Source: Thalassospira lucentensis (GTDB lineage Bacteria; Pseudomonadota; Alphaproteobacteria; Rhodospirillales; Thalassospiraceae). Taken from it: DNA of 64,000 nucleotides. The notes beneath the pieces are model-generated. The model was not told where the DNA came from, did not search any database, and saw nothing but the letters and a program-made list of their open reading frames with translations. The stretch spans positions 304,803 to 368,802 of the forward strand of contig NZ_JAATOV010000004.1 in the NCBI RefSeq assembly GCF_011806425.1, read 5' to 3'. Below, piece by piece: positions 26,175-34,814 of the stretch. The first letter of the stretch is position 1, and every line of letters begins with the position of its first letter. The translations under genes were made by a program, and so were the position numbers.

Positions 26175-27230
26175 ATGCCAATGACCAATCAATTTCGCGA
26201 TACATTTTCCCCTTCGGACTGGTGGGTGCATCCCACTGGTCCGAAGAACCGGATTACCGATGTTCCGGGCGTAACCGTCGGCCACTATACCCATAACACT
26301 GGCGAAACCGCACGTACCGGGGTGACATCCATTTTGCCCCACGACGGCAATTTGTTTGATCGTCCGGTACATGCCGCATCGGCCGTGCTAAACGGCTTTG
26401 GCAAAAGTGCCGGGCTTGTGCAGCTTGATGAGCTGGGCGAAATCGAAACCCCCATCATTCTGACCAATACATTTGGCGTCAGTGACTGCTCCAAAGCCGT
26501 GACCAAACGCGCCATCCGCATGAACCCGGAAATTGGCCGCAAAATGCCGACCGTCAATCCTTTGGTTCTTGAATGCAATGATGGTGTGGTCAACGATATT
26601 CAGGCCTACCACGTCACCGAAGACATGGTCGATCAGGCAATTGACGGCGCCAGTGCCGACTTTGATCAGGGCACCGTCGGTGCCGGCACAGGTATGAAAA
26701 CCTTTGGCTTTGCCGGTGGGATCGGATCAGCATCGCGCATTGTTAAAACGCGCGATAAAACCAAGTATAATCTTGGTGCGCTTGTCCTTTCCAACTTTGG
26801 GCAGAAATCCGAATTACGGGTCATGGGCAAGAAGCTTTCGGCGTTTAATCCGCAAAGCCCGGACGCCACGGACAAGGGATCGATTATTATTGTTTTGGCG
26901 ACCGATGCGCCGCTTGATTCACGCCAACTGGGCCGAATCTGCAAACGAAGCGGTGCCGCCCTTGGCCGGTTGGGCAGTTTCTGGGGCCACCAAAGTGGCG
27001 ATATCGCTGTTGCGTTTTCAACAGCCAACAGTCATTCGCGATCAAGCACCGCACAGTATGACGCAACCCGTCTTGCCGAAATATGCATGAATGATTTCTT
27101 CCACGCCGCGGTTGAGGCCGTCGAAGAAGCCGTACTCAACGCATTGTGGTTTAGCCGTGCCAGCATCGGCTACACCGGCAAAACCCTGCCCGAATTTGCG
27201 GCGTTCTTTAATCAAACGGCAGCATCCTAA
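26175..27230 (+). CDS. P1 family peptidase (DmpA-type L-aminopeptidase/D-esterase, beta-peptidyl aminopeptidase)
   Basis: Ntn-type hydrolase of about 351 residues. It has the family opening NRITDVPGVTVGHYT, FGFAGGIGSASR, and the self-cleavage site Gly235-Ser236 within DKGSIIIVLATDAPL, where Ser becomes the N-terminal nucleophile. Family members release N-terminal L-residues, D-residues or beta-amino acids from peptides, amides and esters. It is co-transcribed with the peptide importer. No signal peptide is visible, so it acts on imported peptides. The start is ATG 26175 or, equally possible, ATG 26181. Confidence 0.88.
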   Translation: MPMTNQFRDTFSPSDWWVHPTGPKNRITDVPGVTVGHYTHNTGETARTGVTSILPHDGNLFDRPVHAASAVLNGFGKSAGLVQLDELGEIETPIILTNTFGVSDCSKAVTKRAIRMNPEIGRKMPTVNPLVLECNDGVVNDIQAYHVTEDMVDQAIDGASADFDQGTVGAGTGMKTFGFAGGIGSASRIVKTRDKTKYNLGALVLSNFGQKSELRVMGKKLSAFNPQSPDATDKGSIIIVLATDAPLDSRQLGRICKRSGAALGRLGSFWGHQSGDIAVAFSTANSHSRSSTAQYDATRLAEICMNDFFHAAVEAVEEAVLNALWFSRASIGYTGKTLPEFAAFFNQTAAS

Positions 27231-27250
27231 ATCGCCAGACTGAAACTTAG

Positions 27251-27288
27251 AAAGGGCCGCCGTTCTTTTGAAACGGCGGCCCTTTTTT
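27251..27288. terminator. Bidirectional rho-independent terminator
   Basis: A perfect 14-bp stem (arms 27251-27264 and 27272-27285) is flanked by T-rich sequence. The T run is strongest on the plus side (TTTTTT). It ends the plus-strand peptide operon and faces the convergent M55 peptidase gene. Confidence 0.92.
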
Positions 27289-27337
27289 ATTCCTCATACA
27301 ATTACTACAGAACGCAGCCGATCAGATGCGGCAAACG

Positions 27338-28159
27338 TTATTGCATGCCCGCAATCATCAATGACAAGGCCGAAATCGTGCTGATGGCATCGGCATGTCC
27401 ATCCACACGGAACTGCACGGTATGGGCGTCCGAACGGGTCATCATCGGCAACAGCACAGCCGCATCAGCGTAAAGCGATTTATGGAACCGCACCGAAACA
27501 TCCAGCGGCCCCTTGCACGGTGCTTCGACCTTTGCAGACTTGGCATCTTTGACGGTCTTGGCGACGTCCTGGCGAATTAGTGCGCGCGATTTTGCCGGGG
27601 ACATGCTGTTTGCGGCATGGGCACCCAGTGCTTCCTTAACAACGATCCTATGTGCGGACGGGAACTGTTCGGATATTTCACGCGCCAAGCAATCATCACC
27701 ACTCACAGCCAACAGCGGCACGCCGATTTCGGCGGCATATCCGCCAAACAGGGTTGGCTCCCCTGCCCGCACGCCATTGATGTCGATGGAATGAAATGCC
27801 ATGCCACTCACGGTGTGGGCAAGAACGCCGGAATTTGATGCTGCTGCGTGATAACCAATCAGAACCACGCCGTCATGGTTTTCATCAACACCTTGGATCA
27901 TTGACAAAGGCCGGGGCTTGCCCGAAACAAGGCGCGCGCGTTCATCCAGGTCTTCGGCAATGATGTTGCGCATCGGCCCGTGAGAATCGGCTACGGTCAC
28001 TTCCGTCGCCCCACCGTCAAACGCACCTGCAATCGCCGCGTTGGCTTCTTGGGTCATTAAACGACGGGCAACTTCATATTCCGGGTTTCCACGACGCCCT
28101 TGAATAGTCTCGTTTACGCCGGCCACACCCTCGATATCGACCGATATCATTATCCGCAT
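27338..28159 (-). CDS. M55 family D-aminopeptidase (DppA-like)
   Basis: Zinc peptidase of 273 residues. With the ATG at 28159, Asp8, Glu10, His60, His104 and His115 fall exactly on the numbers of the zinc and catalytic residues known for B. subtilis DppA. This supports that start over two upstream ATGs, as does the GGAG 5 nt before it. A Glu at 134 probably supplies the last ligand. The family cleaves D-Ala-D-Ala and similar D-peptides. It is convergent with the P1 peptidase, rounding off a peptide-salvage locus able to handle isoaspartyl, beta and D-linkages. Confidence 0.92.
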   Translation of the reverse strand: MRIMISVDIEGVAGVNETIQGRRGNPEYEVARRLMTQEANAAIAGAFDGGATEVTVADSHGPMRNIIAEDLDERARLVSGKPRPLSMIQGVDENHDGVVLIGYHAAASNSGVLAHTVSGMAFHSIDINGVRAGEPTLFGGYAAEIGVPLLAVSGDDCLAREISEQFPSAHRIVVKEALGAHAANSMSPAKSRALIRQDVAKTVKDAKSAKVEAPCKGPLDVSVRFHKSLYADAAVLLPMMTRSDAHTVQFRVDGHADAISTISALSLMIAGMQ

Positions 28160-28454
28160 GTTCATCTCCGAAATCGTCATACAATTTAGTCGTAAAATCT
28201 AAAACGTAACAAAGACCAACAACCAATGCCGATATGACATGATGCATGCAGGGGGCGGTGAGACGGTGGGATAACAACAATAGCAAAGGCAGCCCACAAT
28301 GAACACATCCTGCAAAGCCTCAGCCGACAAGCCCTACAAATGATGGCAGGTGGGTTCTGGAATATCGGTGACGCCACCTAATCCCCGTTTTGCACACTCA
28401 AAACAAAGTTCGTCTGAAACCTCCCTCGCCCACTTGATCAGTACGACCTGACAC
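28160..28454. other. Non-coding interval
   Basis: No gene was recognised between the M55 peptidase start and the terminator at 28455. Short frames on the minus strand have no ribosome site and atypical composition. The promoter of the peptidase must lie at its left end. Confidence 0.5.
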
Positions 28455-28489
28455 AAAAAGCCCGTTCAGCAAAAACTGAACGGGCTTTT
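28455..28489 (-). terminator. Rho-independent terminator for the 2-hydroxyacid dehydrogenase gene
   Basis: A perfect 14-bp stem (GCCCGTTCAG core, A-rich loop) is followed on the minus strand by five T. It lies about 150 bp after the stop of the minus-strand dehydrogenase gene. The plus orientation also has TTTT, so it may work both ways. Confidence 0.85.
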
Positions 28490-28636
28490 CTCATCATCTT
28501 GCCATATCAAGCGGCATGTCACTTTCCGGGTAACACGCCAGAAAGGAGCCCCGGAGCAAAAGGGCGGCTCTGCCCCGGGGGTTAACCAGATAACCCGAAA
28601 TGAGCCATCTGGTCGGTGGGCGGTAAAGTCAGAGGA

Positions 28637-29608
28637 CTATCTTGCGATGCGGTTGGTGGGCGTCTGCCCCTGACTGATCAGATTGATGTTTTCAGCCATT
28701 GTCTTTTTACGGCGGTTAATCGTGCCATGCGTCCAGCCAGACATATGGGGCGTCATCGTGATGTTGCTGAGTTCATGAAACGCCAAGCGCGAAGGATAAG
28801 TCACCGCGTCCTGTCCACTTGGATACTGGTACCAGGTATCAATAAAGGCGTGTTCGATTGCGCCGTCTTTTAACGCCTTAAACAGCGCATCTTCATCAAC
28901 CACACCACCGCGGCCAACATTCATGAAGACAGCTGTCGGCTTCATGTTGGCGAACGCCTTCTCATCGACCAGGCCGGTTGTGCTTTCTGCCAACGGCAAA
29001 GTGTTCACTACCACGTCCACATTGGGCAACATGTCCCTGAAATCATCAATCGCGTGGTAGGCATCGATTTGGCTTTGGTCTTTGGGGCAGGAACGATTGG
29101 CAACATGAACATTCATGCCAAAGGCCTTGGCTCTTTTGGTGATTTCTTTGCCGATATGCCCATACCCCAGAATACCAATCACGGTATTTCCAAGCTCAGT
29201 TCTCATGCCAGACGGGCCACCGGCCCAATATTTCCAATCGCCCTTACGCATACGGTTGTCCGCATCGGCAAGCGGCACATGACGTGACAAAAGGGCTGCC
29301 ATTGCATATTCCGCAATCGCAACTTCATGGCCAAAGCAATTGCAAAAATCGGCATCCGCAGGCAGCGCAGGCACAGTAATGCCGTCATAACCAGCACCGG
29401 GCACCTGATAGAGCTTTAGGTTTTGCGGAGCAGGGAAAGTACCATCAAATTTAATCCCGATGATAACATCCGCATTAGCGTATTCTTCGCGATCCGCATC
29501 GCTATCAAGGTGATCGGGCAATAGAACAAGCTCATGTCGCGCGTTAAGCAATTCCGCAAAGCCAGGATGAAAAGTTGAGGCATTTGCCCCATGGAATACG
29601 ATTTTCAC
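28637..29608 (-). CDS. D-isomer specific 2-hydroxyacid dehydrogenase
   Basis: This 323-residue protein has NAD-binding motif GYGHIG with downstream ILGYGHIGKEITKRAKAFGMNVHVANRS. The catalytic Arg lies in NVGRGGVVDEDAL, and the His in the late motif MTPHMSGWTH. It reduces 2-keto acids or oxidises D-2-hydroxy acids (glyoxylate/hydroxypyruvate-reductase-like). The start is taken as GTG 29608, because GGGAGG lies 5 nt upstream. A GTG four codons earlier would contain that ribosome site. It is adjacent to and co-oriented with the FCD regulator gene and may act on a sugar-acid breakdown product. Confidence 0.88.
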   Translation of the reverse strand: MKIVFHGANASTFHPGFAELLNARHELVLLPDHLDSDADREEYANADVIIGIKFDGTFPAPQNLKLYQVPGAGYDGITVPALPADADFCNCFGHEVAIAEYAMAALLSRHVPLADADNRMRKGDWKYWAGGPSGMRTELGNTVIGILGYGHIGKEITKRAKAFGMNVHVANRSCPKDQSQIDAYHAIDDFRDMLPNVDVVVNTLPLAESTTGLVDEKAFANMKPTAVFMNVGRGGVVDEDALFKALKDGAIEHAFIDTWYQYPSGQDAVTYPSRLAFHELSNITMTPHMSGWTHGTINRRKKTMAENINLISQGQTPTNRIAR

Positions 29609-29654
29609 GAATCCTCCCACATTTGATTATCATTATTCTTGCATTGATGTTTTC

Positions 29655-29665
29655 TGATATTTCAC
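29655..29665. promoter_or_regulatory. Candidate FCD-GntR operator upstream of hydroxyacid dehydrogenase
   Basis: TGATATTTCAC here matches the reverse complement of the inverted repeat at 30620-30635 in the regulator/TRAP intergenic region. It is 47 bp upstream of the dehydrogenase GTG. Shared sequence suggests one regulator controls all three transcripts. Confidence 0.45.
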
Positions 29666-29728
29666 AAAATTTCAATAAGAAATTCACGAACGCATTTCAA
29701 ATTGCTGGCGTGTGATTTGGGCTTTAAC

Positions 29729-30490
29729 TCAAAATGGATCGAAGTCCTGCGTCACATCAAAAATGCTTGGCGCGATGCTTCTTTCAAGAACCGGGAACAT
29801 GGCATCGACAAACTCAATCAGTTTATCCGAAGCCGCCAGTGCCGCATCCTTCTTGCCGTCCACCACCGCGTTCAGAACATCAAGATGGGTTTCAATCGTC
29901 ACATCAAGGGACGCACCAGCATCCGTCTGGGTATGATAAATCCACCCCAACCGACGGAAGATCGTATGCAAAGGACGCAGGGTGTATTCAAGGAAAGGCT
30001 CGCCACAGGCGGCCAGCATCATTTGATCAATCCGGCGATCAAATTCGTTAAATTCCACAATGGTCATCTCATCACGATGCGTTGACAAAAGGCCGATCAA
30101 ATGGCGCATCTGACTTCTGTGCGACGTGCTGGCGCGCGTACTCGCCAATGAAACGACAAACCGTTCCATATCCCGGCGCAAACGCAGCAGCAAATGTGTC
30201 CGCGTCAGATCAATTGGTGCAATCTGGATGCCCTGACGGGGCTGAATGATCATAAGGGTATCTGCCGACAGACGTGTGACTGCCTGATGAACCGGTGTGC
30301 GGCTAATGCCGGTTGCGTTTTGCAAATCCTGAATGCGTAGATAGCTGCCCGGCTTCAACTCACACGTGACAATAAGCTCTTCGAGCTTGTTATAGGCCAC
30401 CTCGTTCAGGTTTTTGCCACTACCGGAGTTTGCTTTTCCCGGCCCCGAAGCACGGCCTGAAATGGCCTTATCTTTTTGTTTTGGCGCCAT
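29729..30490 (-). CDS. GntR family transcriptional regulator, FCD subfamily
   Basis: This 253-residue protein has a basic N-terminal tail, a winged HTH (NEVAYNKLEELIVTCELKPGSYLRIQDLQNATGISRTPVHQAVTRLSADTLMII, about residues 28-85) and an all-helical FCD effector domain with candidate metal/ligand residues in EFNEFDRRID and ETHLDVLNAV. FCD regulators sense carboxylates or sugar acids. It lies between the hydroxyacid dehydrogenase gene and the divergent TRAP operon, so it is the probable repressor of the sugar-acid locus. Confidence 0.92.
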   Translation of the reverse strand: MAPKQKDKAISGRASGPGKANSGSGKNLNEVAYNKLEELIVTCELKPGSYLRIQDLQNATGISRTPVHQAVTRLSADTLMIIQPRQGIQIAPIDLTRTHLLLRLRRDMERFVVSLASTRASTSHRSQMRHLIGLLSTHRDEMTIVEFNEFDRRIDQMMLAACGEPFLEYTLRPLHTIFRRLGWIYHTQTDAGASLDVTIETHLDVLNAVVDGKKDAALAASDKLIEFVDAMFPVLERSIAPSIFDVTQDFDPF

Positions 30491-30619
30491 TATTTCTCTC
30501 AGTAATTTTTTTGAAAATTCACAATATATTTGTTTTTATTCAATACCATATACACACATTACCATATATGAAAAAGTAAAACCTATTGAAGTTGCCGTTG
30601 GATGCGTGTTACTGATGTT

Positions 30620-30635
30620 TCGTGAAATATCACGA
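30620..30635. promoter_or_regulatory. Inverted repeat upstream of TRAP operon, candidate operator
   Basis: TCGTGA and TCACGA flank AATA, 28 bp before the dctP-like start and in the divergent region of the FCD-GntR gene. The sequence recurs at 29655. A site so close to the start codon would block transcription or elongation when bound. Confidence 0.55.
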
Positions 30636-30663
30636 CATGTCACATAAGGGAGGAACCAACGAC

Positions 30664-31686
30664 ATGAAAAAACTAACAAAAACATTAACCGCATTGGCGG
30701 CGACTGGTTTTCTGACATTCACCACCGCACAGGCCTTTGCTGAAACTGTTCCACTTCAATTCCAGACCCACCACAATGCGTCTTCCTTGCAGGGCAAAGC
30801 CCTACTGCGGTTTGCGGACCTTGTAAAAGAATATTCCGACAATACCGTGCAGATCGAAATGCACACCAGCTCGTCTGTCATCAATTCCAACGAAGCCTTT
30901 GAAGCATCAAGCATGGGCATTATTGACGGCGACGCGACCGGTGCTGGTTACATCACCGGCAAAAATCCGGCCTTCCAGTTCTATGGCGACATCATGGGGG
31001 GCTACAGCACCCCGGAACAGCTTCTTGGCTGGTACGATGATGGTGGGCTTGAACTTGCCAATGAACTTTACAACAAATTCAACATGCACCTTGTTGGTGT
31101 GTTCATCGCGACCCCGGAATCGCTGAGCTCCACGACGCCGCTCGCAGGGATCGAAGACCTTAAAGGTTGGAAATTCCGCTCTCCTCCGGGGATGGAATCT
31201 GAAATTTTCCAGAAACTTGGCGCAGGCCCGGTTGTGATGCCGTTTGGTGAAGTCTTTACCGCCATGTCGACCGGTACGGTTTCGGGCGCAGATGCCTCAA
31301 CACTTGCCGTGAACAAGAAACTCGGCCTGTATGACATCGCAAAATACGCGACCTACCCTGGCTTCCACTCCATGCCGATCGAACATATTGCCATTAACTT
31401 GGAAAAATGGAACGCACTGGACGAGTCCCAGCAAAAAGCAATGGAAGACGCCATTGCAACGATTACACCGGAAGTCATTGCAGAATCGACCAAACTTGAT
31501 CAGGAAGCCGCCAAAGAGCTCACCGAAGCCGGTGTTACGCTCGAAGATTGGAGCGCTGAAGATCGTCTGGCATTCCGCAAAGCGGCCCAAGAAGTATGGG
31601 CTGATTGGGCAACGCGTAGCCCCGAAGCCAAAGCAGCTTATGACTCCCATATCGCCTACATGAAGAAAAACGGCATCCTCGACTAA
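30664..31686 (+). CDS. TRAP transporter periplasmic binding protein (DctP family)
   Basis: The 340-residue precursor has signal peptide MKKLTKTLTALAATGFLTFTTAQAFA. The mature part begins ETVPLQFQTHHN, and the family signature is GIEDLKGWKFRSPPGMESEIFQKLGA, whose Arg usually binds the substrate carboxylate. The start has a strong AAGGGAGG site. It delivers a carboxylate to the DctQM membrane components. The enzymes downstream point to an aldonic or hexuronic acid such as idonate, gulonate or gluconate (inference). Confidence 0.94.
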   Translation: MKKLTKTLTALAATGFLTFTTAQAFAETVPLQFQTHHNASSLQGKALLRFADLVKEYSDNTVQIEMHTSSSVINSNEAFEASSMGIIDGDATGAGYITGKNPAFQFYGDIMGGYSTPEQLLGWYDDGGLELANELYNKFNMHLVGVFIATPESLSSTTPLAGIEDLKGWKFRSPPGMESEIFQKLGAGPVVMPFGEVFTAMSTGTVSGADASTLAVNKKLGLYDIAKYATYPGFHSMPIEHIAINLEKWNALDESQQKAMEDAIATITPEVIAESTKLDQEAAKELTEAGVTLEDWSAEDRLAFRKAAQEVWADWATRSPEAKAAYDSHIAYMKKNGILD

Positions 31687-31709
31687 CCCAGCAAGTCCGT
31701 CATTTTGAT

Positions 31710-31736
31710 CCTCGGGGGCATTCCCCCGAGGGCTTT
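31710..31736 (+). terminator. Attenuator-type hairpin between dctP and dctQ
   Basis: The 9-bp stem CCTCGGGGG / CCCCCGAGG has a 4-nt loop and is followed by GCTTTTC. It lies 24 bp after the binding-protein stop, before the small permease. This is consistent with partial termination and higher binding-protein yield. Confidence 0.8.
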
Positions 31737-31750
31737 TCTGGAGGTCCACG

Positions 31751-32278
31751 ATGCAGGCAACCCCGAAACGCGTGCGCAGCTTTCAATTTGTCGTCGCGCT
31801 CTTTTCCCTACTTCTTTTGATTATTGTCGGGGTGACTTTTTACGAGGTCATCGCACGTTACATCTTCAAAACCCCAACAGTCTGGGCCAATGAATTGGCT
31901 TTGTGGCTATCGGCGATCCTGTTTCTGGCGGCGGGTCTTTATGCCATGCAAAGAGACCAGCATCTCAGGATCACGGTTCTCTATGACGCAAGTCCATCAT
32001 GGCTTCAGCGCATCCTTGATCTGATCACCTTGGCTTGTTGCCTGACATTTTGTCTTGGCATCGCATGGTTCGGCGCGCCCAGTTCGTGGCAGTCGCTGAT
32101 GAATTGGGAGCCGTATGGCACCGCATGGAACCCGCCGATCCCGGCAACGGTTAAGCCCCTCATTGTTCTGACAACTGGCTTGATGGCGCTTTACGCGATC
32201 ATCAACTGCGTCAAACGTTTCCGCGGCACCCCCGCCGACACAGCAGAATCAGTCACGGAGGACAACCGTGTCGATTGA
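31751..32278 (+). CDS. TRAP transporter small permease (DctQ family)
   Basis: This 175-residue protein has four hydrophobic segments. The DctQ motif IARYIFKTPTVWANELALWLSAILFLAAG lies in the middle of the first half. The ribosome site is GGAGG. It associates with the large permease, whose GTG start lies within its last codons (11-bp overlap), to form the membrane part of the sodium-driven TRAP importer. Confidence 0.93.
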   Translation: MQATPKRVRSFQFVVALFSLLLLIIVGVTFYEVIARYIFKTPTVWANELALWLSAILFLAAGLYAMQRDQHLRITVLYDASPSWLQRILDLITLACCLTFCLGIAWFGAPSSWQSLMNWEPYGTAWNPPIPATVKPLIVLTTGLMALYAIINCVKRFRGTPADTAESVTEDNRVD

Positions 32279-33572
32279 ACTTATTTCAATTATCCTCGTC
32301 GGTGGTGTCTTTGCCCTGATGGCGCTTGGTGTTCCTTTGGCCTTCGCGGCTGGTTCGCTTGCGGTTCTTGTCAGCTATTTGAAATTTGGCCCTGCGGTCA
32401 TCGCACTTGCCCATAAAACGGTTTATGGACTTGCGACCGAATATTCGCTGCTTTCGGTTCCCCTGTTCATTCTGATGGCAACCTTGCTGGAACGATCCCG
32501 ACTGGCACAGGATCTTTATGATGCCCTTTTTAAAGTTTTCGGGCACCTAAAAGGCGGCGTTGCCACCGTCACCCTGATCATTTCGGTCTTTATGGCCGCG
32601 ATCAGTGGGATTATCGGCGGCGAAATCGTTTTGCTTGGCCTGATTGCTTTGCCGCAAATGATGCGCCTGCAATATGACCGCAAACTCTCGATCGGTATCA
32701 TTTGCGCGGGTGGGTCGCTTGGTACGATGGTGCCCCCGTCGATCGTTCTGATCATCTATGGCCTCACCGCCGATGTTTCGGTTCAGAAGCTTTTCCTCGC
32801 ATCCTTCATCCCGGGCTTTGCACTGGCCGTTGCTTACTTTGGCTATATCTATATTCGCTGCACGCTTAATCCGGCCCTGACGCCAAAGGCACCTGAAAAG
32901 ACCGAACCCTTTAACCGAAAGGACTTTGTCCGCGGCATCTTGCCGTTGCTGGTTCTGATCAGTGTTGTTTTCGGGTGCATTTACGGTGGGATTACATCCA
33001 TCACCGAGGCAGCCGGCATTGCCGTTGGCATATCCCTGTTGATCATTGCCCTGCGTTCTGAACTCAACATCACGATGCTTTGGCAGGCCCTGACGCGCAC
33101 CTTGCAATCGTGCGGGATTATCCTTTGGGTCACGTTTGGCGCAGCATCGCTGATTGCGATTTACAACCTTTCGGGTGGCCAACGTTTTGTCACCGGCATG
33201 ATCACTGGGCTCGATATCGCACCAGTTGTCACAATCATGCTGATGATGGCGATTTTCATCGTCCTTGGTCTGTTCATGGACTGGATTGGGATCTTGCTTT
33301 TGACCATTCCGATCTTTGTGCCGATCGTCACACAGCTTGGCTATGACCCGGTATGGTTCGGGGTTCTCTTCTCATTGACCATGCAGGTGGCCTTCCTGTC
33401 GCCGCCCTTTGGCCCCGCCGCCTTCTACCTCAAAAGCGTCGCGCCGCCGGAAATCACCCTTCAGACGATTTTCGCATCTCTCTGGCCATTCATGCTCATT
33501 CAGATCGCCTTCCTGGCGTTGATGCTGACATTCCCGTCCATCGCGCTCTGGCTCCCGGAATTACTCAATTAA
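32268..33572 (+). CDS. TRAP transporter large permease (DctM family)
   Basis: This 434-residue protein has about twelve membrane segments and the DctM motifs SVPLFILMATLLERS, GGEIVLLGLIALPQM, AGGSLGTMVPPSIVLIIYG and LFMDWIGILLLTIPIFVPI. The start is GTG, supported by GGAGG 8 nt upstream. It is the ion-coupled channel of the TRAP system. Gene order P-Q-M is the common one. Confidence 0.95.
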   Translation: MSIELISIILVGGVFALMALGVPLAFAAGSLAVLVSYLKFGPAVIALAHKTVYGLATEYSLLSVPLFILMATLLERSRLAQDLYDALFKVFGHLKGGVATVTLIISVFMAAISGIIGGEIVLLGLIALPQMMRLQYDRKLSIGIICAGGSLGTMVPPSIVLIIYGLTADVSVQKLFLASFIPGFALAVAYFGYIYIRCTLNPALTPKAPEKTEPFNRKDFVRGILPLLVLISVVFGCIYGGITSITEAAGIAVGISLLIIALRSELNITMLWQALTRTLQSCGIILWVTFGAASLIAIYNLSGGQRFVTGMITGLDIAPVVTIMLMMAIFIVLGLFMDWIGILLLTIPIFVPIVTQLGYDPVWFGVLFSLTMQVAFLSPPFGPAAFYLKSVAPPEITLQTIFASLWPFMLIQIAFLALMLTFPSIALWLPELLN

Positions 33573-33591
33573 TCTGAATTCGGATAAGAAA

Positions 33592-34791
33592 ATGAAGATC
33601 ACAGCTATCAAAACCTACCGCGTGGACGAATTTGCCAATGTTCTTTGGGTCCATGTTGAAACAGACGCAGGCATCACCGGCCTTGGCGAAACCTTCTATG
33701 GTGCAGGTGCCGTCGAAGCACACATTCACGAAACGCTGGCGGGACGCCTGATCGGGCAGAACCCACTTCACATCGAAGCCCTGCATAAGGAAATGGTCAA
33801 TCTGCCGATGGCACAGTCCTCAACCGGGGCTGAATATCGTGCGGCATCTGCAATCGACATCGCGCTTTGGGACATCTTTGGCAAAGTCTGCGACCAGCCG
33901 GTTCACCAAATGCTTGGCGGTTTGTGCTGGGATAAAATCCGCATTTACAATACCTGTGCTGGATATCGTTATGTGCGGACCAACAACATCAAGCCCGTTT
34001 CAAACTGGAACCTCGGCGAGCCAGAAGGCCCCTATGAAGATCTTGATGGCTTTATGAACCGTCCGGCACAATTGGCGGAAAACCTTTTGGAATCTGGCAT
34101 CACGGCCATGAAAATCTGGCCATTTGATCCGATGGCAGCGGAAACGCGCGGTCAGTACATCACCGCTGAACAGATGAAAAAAGCCATTCATCCGTTCGAG
34201 GAAATCCGTAAGGCCGTTGGCGACAACATGGAAATCATGGTGGAATTCCATTCCCAATGGAACCTGCCGACGGCCAAAAAGATCGCCCGCGAACTCGAAC
34301 AGTTCAGCCCGACCTGGTACGAAGACCCGATCCGGATGAACTCCCCACAAGCGTTGGCGGAATTCGCCGCATCCACCAGTGTCTGGACCTGTGCGAGTGA
34401 AACATTGGGCTCGCGCTGGCCATACAAAGATATGCTCGACCGCGATGCGACCCATGTGGTCATGGTTGACCTGTGCTGGACCGGCGGCCTTACCGAAGGC
34501 AAGAAAATCGCCGCACTGGCAGAAACGTGGCACCGTCCGTTTGCCCCGCATGACTGCATCGGGCCGGTTGGCTTTGCTGCCGCTATTCATATGTCGTTTA
34601 GTCAGCCAAACACCCTCATTCAGGAAAGTGTCCGTGCCTTCTATAAGGGTTGGTACAATGAGTTGGTTACTGCGGTTCCGAAAATCGAGAACGGCTATGT
34701 CTATCCGATGGAAGGTCCTGGCCTTGGTGTCGAATTGCAGAAATCCTTCTTTGATCGCAGCGACCTGTCCGTTCGCGAAAGCAAAGCCTGA
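33592..34791 (+). CDS. Enolase-superfamily sugar acid dehydratase (galactonate/mannonate-dehydratase-like)
   Basis: This 399-residue protein has the lid domain start MKITAIKTYRVDEFANVLWVHVETDAGITGLGE. The catalytic barrel has metal ligands in MVEFHSQW, YEDPI and SETLG, and His in FAPHDCIGPVG. The ordering fits galactonate/mannonate-dehydratase-type members. The first metal ligand position reads Glu (VEFH), where Asp is usual (DFH). With a gluconate-5-dehydrogenase-like SDR, idonate-dehydrogenase-like enzyme and KDG kinase next door, the likely reaction is D-gluconate (or a related acid) to 2-keto-3-deoxygluconate. Substrate identity is inference. Confidence 0.88.
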   Translation: MKITAIKTYRVDEFANVLWVHVETDAGITGLGETFYGAGAVEAHIHETLAGRLIGQNPLHIEALHKEMVNLPMAQSSTGAEYRAASAIDIALWDIFGKVCDQPVHQMLGGLCWDKIRIYNTCAGYRYVRTNNIKPVSNWNLGEPEGPYEDLDGFMNRPAQLAENLLESGITAMKIWPFDPMAAETRGQYITAEQMKKAIHPFEEIRKAVGDNMEIMVEFHSQWNLPTAKKIARELEQFSPTWYEDPIRMNSPQALAEFAASTSVWTCASETLGSRWPYKDMLDRDATHVVMVDLCWTGGLTEGKKIAALAETWHRPFAPHDCIGPVGFAAAIHMSFSQPNTLIQESVRAFYKGWYNELVTAVPKIENGYVYPMEGPGLGVELQKSFFDRSDLSVRESKA

Positions 34792-34814
34792 AATAAAAGC
34801 CTCTAGGAGGAAAC

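Noticed and set aside
28186..28377. Minus-strand frame of 63 codons upstream of the M55 peptidase
   Set aside because: No ribosome site, Cys/Arg-rich composition and no family features. It probably overlaps the promoter region.
28536..28600. GC-rich stretch with CCCCGG repeats
   Set aside because: Pairing is imperfect and it lacks a T tract. The clear terminator for this region is the one at 28455-28489.
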